From Planococcus wigleyi (GTDB lineage Bacteria; Bacillota; Bacilli; Bacillales_A; Planococcaceae): 64,000 nucleotides of DNA. The stretch is from the NCBI RefSeq assembly GCF_014836985.1, contig NZ_JACSPU010000005.1, forward strand, positions 124,001 through 188,000, written 5' to 3'. A program made the position numbers and the translations under genes. This document shows, piece after piece, positions 62,076 through 64,000 of this stretch (within the stretch, counting starts at the first letter, position 1; the number at the start of each line of letters is the position of its first letter). The notes beneath the pieces are model-generated. The model ran no database searches, was not told the DNA's origin, and was given only the letters and a program-made list of their open reading frames with translations.

Positions 62076-63128
62076 TTATATAGAAGAAAAAGTATACGTC
62101 GTTTCCGATTTGAACTCTTCATCAGCTTTCAAGATAGCGGATGAAAAATGAGGATGGCGCACCGAATCCGGTGGTCCTTGCGTTTCAAGGCACAGCCCCA
62201 GATAGTCTTGTGCTTCCGTTCCTTTGATTGAGTAGGGTCCGCCCACACCATTTCCTGTGTATAAAACCACTGCCGGTTCAGTTGTTTCTACCTGAAGTTT
62301 CCGGCCGCTTTCTCTATCCGCCAATTCGATTGCAGGCTGGTCATCGCTATTCAACATAAACGGATGATCATAGCCATTTCCGGCAAGTTGGGCCTGCGGA
62401 TGTTCCGCTGTTGTTGCTGCCCGTATGCTTCTCCCGTTGCGGAAATCGAAAAGCTCATCCTCATCCACGGAAACCAGTATCCCCGTCGGCAGCAACGCTT
62501 TATCCAATTCCAAGTATTGATCACTGTTCATCGTCAATTCATGATCCAGAATGGTCCGCTTGAAATTCCCGCTCAAATTAAAATAAGAGTGGTTGGTGAC
62601 ATTCAATAAGGTGTCCTTGTCTGATTTACCCGAATAGGAAATGGTCAGCTGGTTGCTGTCGTTTTTGAGAATATAACGGACGGCCATGGATAAATTGCCC
62701 GGGAATCCTTCTTCGCCATCCGGGCTGAAATACGTGAATTCAATGATTGCTTCTTCTTCATTTTTGATGACTTTTGAATTCCAGACAACAGAATGAAAGC
62801 CTTTCGGGCCTCCATGCAAATGCTGGCCATTGGAATTTTGGGCTACTTGATAAGCGGTTTCTCCAATTGTAAAAGTTCCTTCTTTTATCCGTCCAGCAAA
62901 ACGTCCAACCATCGCGCCAAAATAATGCGGATTGTTTTCGTATTCATCGAATGTGTCAAAACCTAACACTACATTTTCCGACTTTCCATCACGATCCGGA
63001 ACCAGCATTTCAGTGATGATGCAGCCGTAATTCATGCAGGATACCTGAAATCCCTGGTCATTCTTTACTGTATATATTATAATTTCTTGGTTATCTTTAT
63101 GGCCAAACACCTTCTGAGTAACTTCCAT
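62076..63128 (-). CDS. galM: Aldose 1-epimerase (galactose mutarotase)
   Basis: A 350-residue cytoplasmic enzyme that interconverts alpha and beta anomers of galactose or glucose. The substrate pocket is marked by GRFAGRIKEGTF, QHLHGGPKGFHSVVW, the acid His in NVTNHSYFNLSG and the base Glu in LETQGPPDSVRH. No other gal genes are beside it; a ROK kinase gene lies upstream on the same strand, about 280 bases away, with a repeat between. Length is normal for the family. Confidence 0.93.
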   Translation of the reverse strand: MEVTQKVFGHKDNQEIIIYTVKNDQGFQVSCMNYGCIITEMLVPDRDGKSENVVLGFDTFDEYENNPHYFGAMVGRFAGRIKEGTFTIGETAYQVAQNSNGQHLHGGPKGFHSVVWNSKVIKNEEEAIIEFTYFSPDGEEGFPGNLSMAVRYILKNDSNQLTISYSGKSDKDTLLNVTNHSYFNLSGNFKRTILDHELTMNSDQYLELDKALLPTGILVSVDEDELFDFRNGRSIRAATTAEHPQAQLAGNGYDHPFMLNSDDQPAIELADRESGRKLQVETTEPAVVLYTGNGVGGPYSIKGTEAQDYLGLCLETQGPPDSVRHPHFSSAILKADEEFKSETTYTFSSI

Positions 63129-63189
63129 TTTATCTTCCGCCTTTTCATTTTTTCTATAGTATATAAGTTGAACTAATGATTCCTATTAG

Positions 63190-63362
63190 CGATATTCCAC
63201 AACACAGCTGCGAAGACATTAGCCGTAGCTTGCGAGGACAATGTCTTTGCGACGTAGTGCGCAGCACGAAGGAGCACGGTTTTTAAAGCTACGCTATGGA
63301 GAGGGAGATGGTCTCCGCTGTTTTGCTCCATATCTTTGGAGAGTGCTCCAGCGCTAGTGTGG
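63190..63362 (-). repeat. About 170-bp dispersed repeat, copy B (inverted relative to copy A)
   Basis: The reverse complement of copy A at 58425-58593, with scattered mismatches. It fills most of the spacer between the ROK kinase and galM. GAAGACATTAGCC...GGACAATGTCTT can fold into a hairpin within the repeat. Confidence 0.75.
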
Positions 63363-63409
63363 CTTAGGACCAGGCAATTATCGAGTTGAGCAATAAGCTC
63401 TCTTTGTGT

Positions 63410-64000
63410 TCACTCAAAAACGTCCACCAACAACAGTGTGATGGCGCCGATCAATGTGGCGTCGTTTCCCAATTTGGAGACCTCCACTGTTGTCTGGCTT
63501 GCTGAAGGCGTCAAAGCAGATGCTCTGATGGTTTCACGTATTGCCGGCAAAATGAACTTCTCCGCTTTGGAGACACCGCCACCCAACACAATCTTTTCTG
63601 GATTAACGATATGAATCAAATTGGTCAAACCGACGCCCATCGCTTTTCCGGCTTCTGTGAGGATCGCAGCAAAATCATCGTTCCCCTGGATAGCCTGTTC
63701 ATACACATCCTCTGCTGTAAGAGGGTTTTCCGATTTTTTGCCAGCCACTTTTCGAGTGATCGCCGGCCCAGTAACAAATGTTTGAAGGCATCCTTGATTT
63801 CCACACTCGCATATCTCTCCATGCAGATCGATGGTCATGTGGCCGATTTCTCCTGCTATATCCGAAGAACCGTGATACAGTTTCCCCTCAATGATAAGGC
63901 CGGCTCCAACCCCTCTGCCGATATTGACGGCCAGCATGCTCTCCAGTTCCCCGTGATTTCCGAACCAGTATTCTCCTAGAGCCATGGCACGTGCATCATT
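63410..64000 (-). CDS. ROK-family sugar kinase or regulator (N-terminus outside window)
   Basis: The visible 197 residues are the C-terminal part of a ROK protein. The frame is open to the window edge and begins NDARAMALGEYWFG, so the start lies beyond 64000. The ROK zinc site CECGNQGCLQ is present with the preceding GEIGHMTI histidine, and the phosphate loop GRGVGAGLIIEG and PEKIVLGGGVS are intact. Members are glucokinases/fructokinases or XylR/NagC repressors with an extra N-terminal HTH, and which one applies cannot be decided from this part. No terminator was seen before the repeat. Confidence 0.85.
   Translation of the reverse strand, partial: NDARAMALGEYWFGNHGELESMLAVNIGRGVGAGLIIEGKLYHGSSDIAGEIGHMTIDLHGEICECGNQGCLQTFVTGPAITRKVAGKKSENPLTAEDVYEQAIQGNDDFAAILTEAGKAMGVGLTNLIHIVNPEKIVLGGGVSKAEKFILPAIRETIRASALTPSASQTTVEVSKLGNDATLIGAITLLLVDVFE

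Noticed and set aside
58425-63362. Composite transposon flanked by the two ~170-bp repeats
   Set aside because: No transposase, no target duplications seen, and the genes between are ordinary chromosomal functions.

Overview
The window looks like chromosomal DNA of a low-to-mid-GC Gram-positive bacterium of the order Bacillales, most likely Planococcaceae (Planococcus or Planomicrobium type). This is an inference from strong AGGAGG-type ribosome binding sites, lipobox lipoproteins, an SLH-domain surface protein, B. subtilis-like gene sets (pspA-ydjG-ydjH-ydjI, DUF2975/XRE pairs), sigma-B-like promoters and CcpA-type cre sites. No tRNA, rRNA, CRISPR array, intact transposase or prophage was found. 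Both edges cut a gene: a class I aldolase on the left and a ROK-family kinase on the right.

1-10 kb: glycolytic aldolase, acyl-CoA ligase, a PLP aminotransferase, a BsuPI lipoprotein, a DUF2975/XRE pair, an exported nucleosidase lipoprotein behind a guanine-class purine riboswitch, a vWA lipoprotein, an AraC regulator and a kinase-like protein. 10-24 kb: a candidate structured small RNA and a 20-21 bp tandem repeat, an alpha-glucosidase, a TM2 protein, a Mug-type DNA glycosylase, DUF1697, an Abi/HEPN defence protein, glutamate dehydrogenase, an SLH protein, a pair of stress genes with divergent sigma-B-like promoters, and a regulator/transporter pair (TyrR-like regulator and YjiH transporter).

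24-44 kb: a 32-aa membrane protein, a second DUF2975-XRE-DUF2975 locus, the PspA envelope-stress operon, acyl-CoA dehydrogenase, an M20 amidohydrolase, an ECF sigma factor with a DUF4179 partner, a DHA2 efflux pump, a GntR-ABC transporter operon, an MMPL transporter, a two-component system and a small His-rich membrane protein.

44-54 kb: the functional centrepiece, a nine-gene operon for phenol (or a related monophenol) degradation by meta-cleavage. It encodes a two-component flavin monooxygenase, catechol 2,3-dioxygenase, 2-hydroxymuconate semialdehyde dehydrogenase, 4-oxalocrotonate tautomerase and decarboxylase, hydratase, aldolase and acylating acetaldehyde dehydrogenase. The product set turns catechol into pyruvate and acetyl-CoA. 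The last gene of the transcription unit is an aromatic-sensing regulator (XylR_N plus V4R domains) carrying a PucR-type output domain. The promoter overlaps a cre-like site, so catabolite repression is likely.

54-64 kb: a 299-bp element with perfect 12-bp terminal inverted repeats, a sulfatase with its formylglycine-generating enzyme behind a perfect cre match, then an MMPL transporter, a PucR-like regulator, an aldose 1-epimerase and a ROK kinase. Two copies of a ~170-bp repeat in opposite orientation bracket the MMPL-regulator-epimerase genes.
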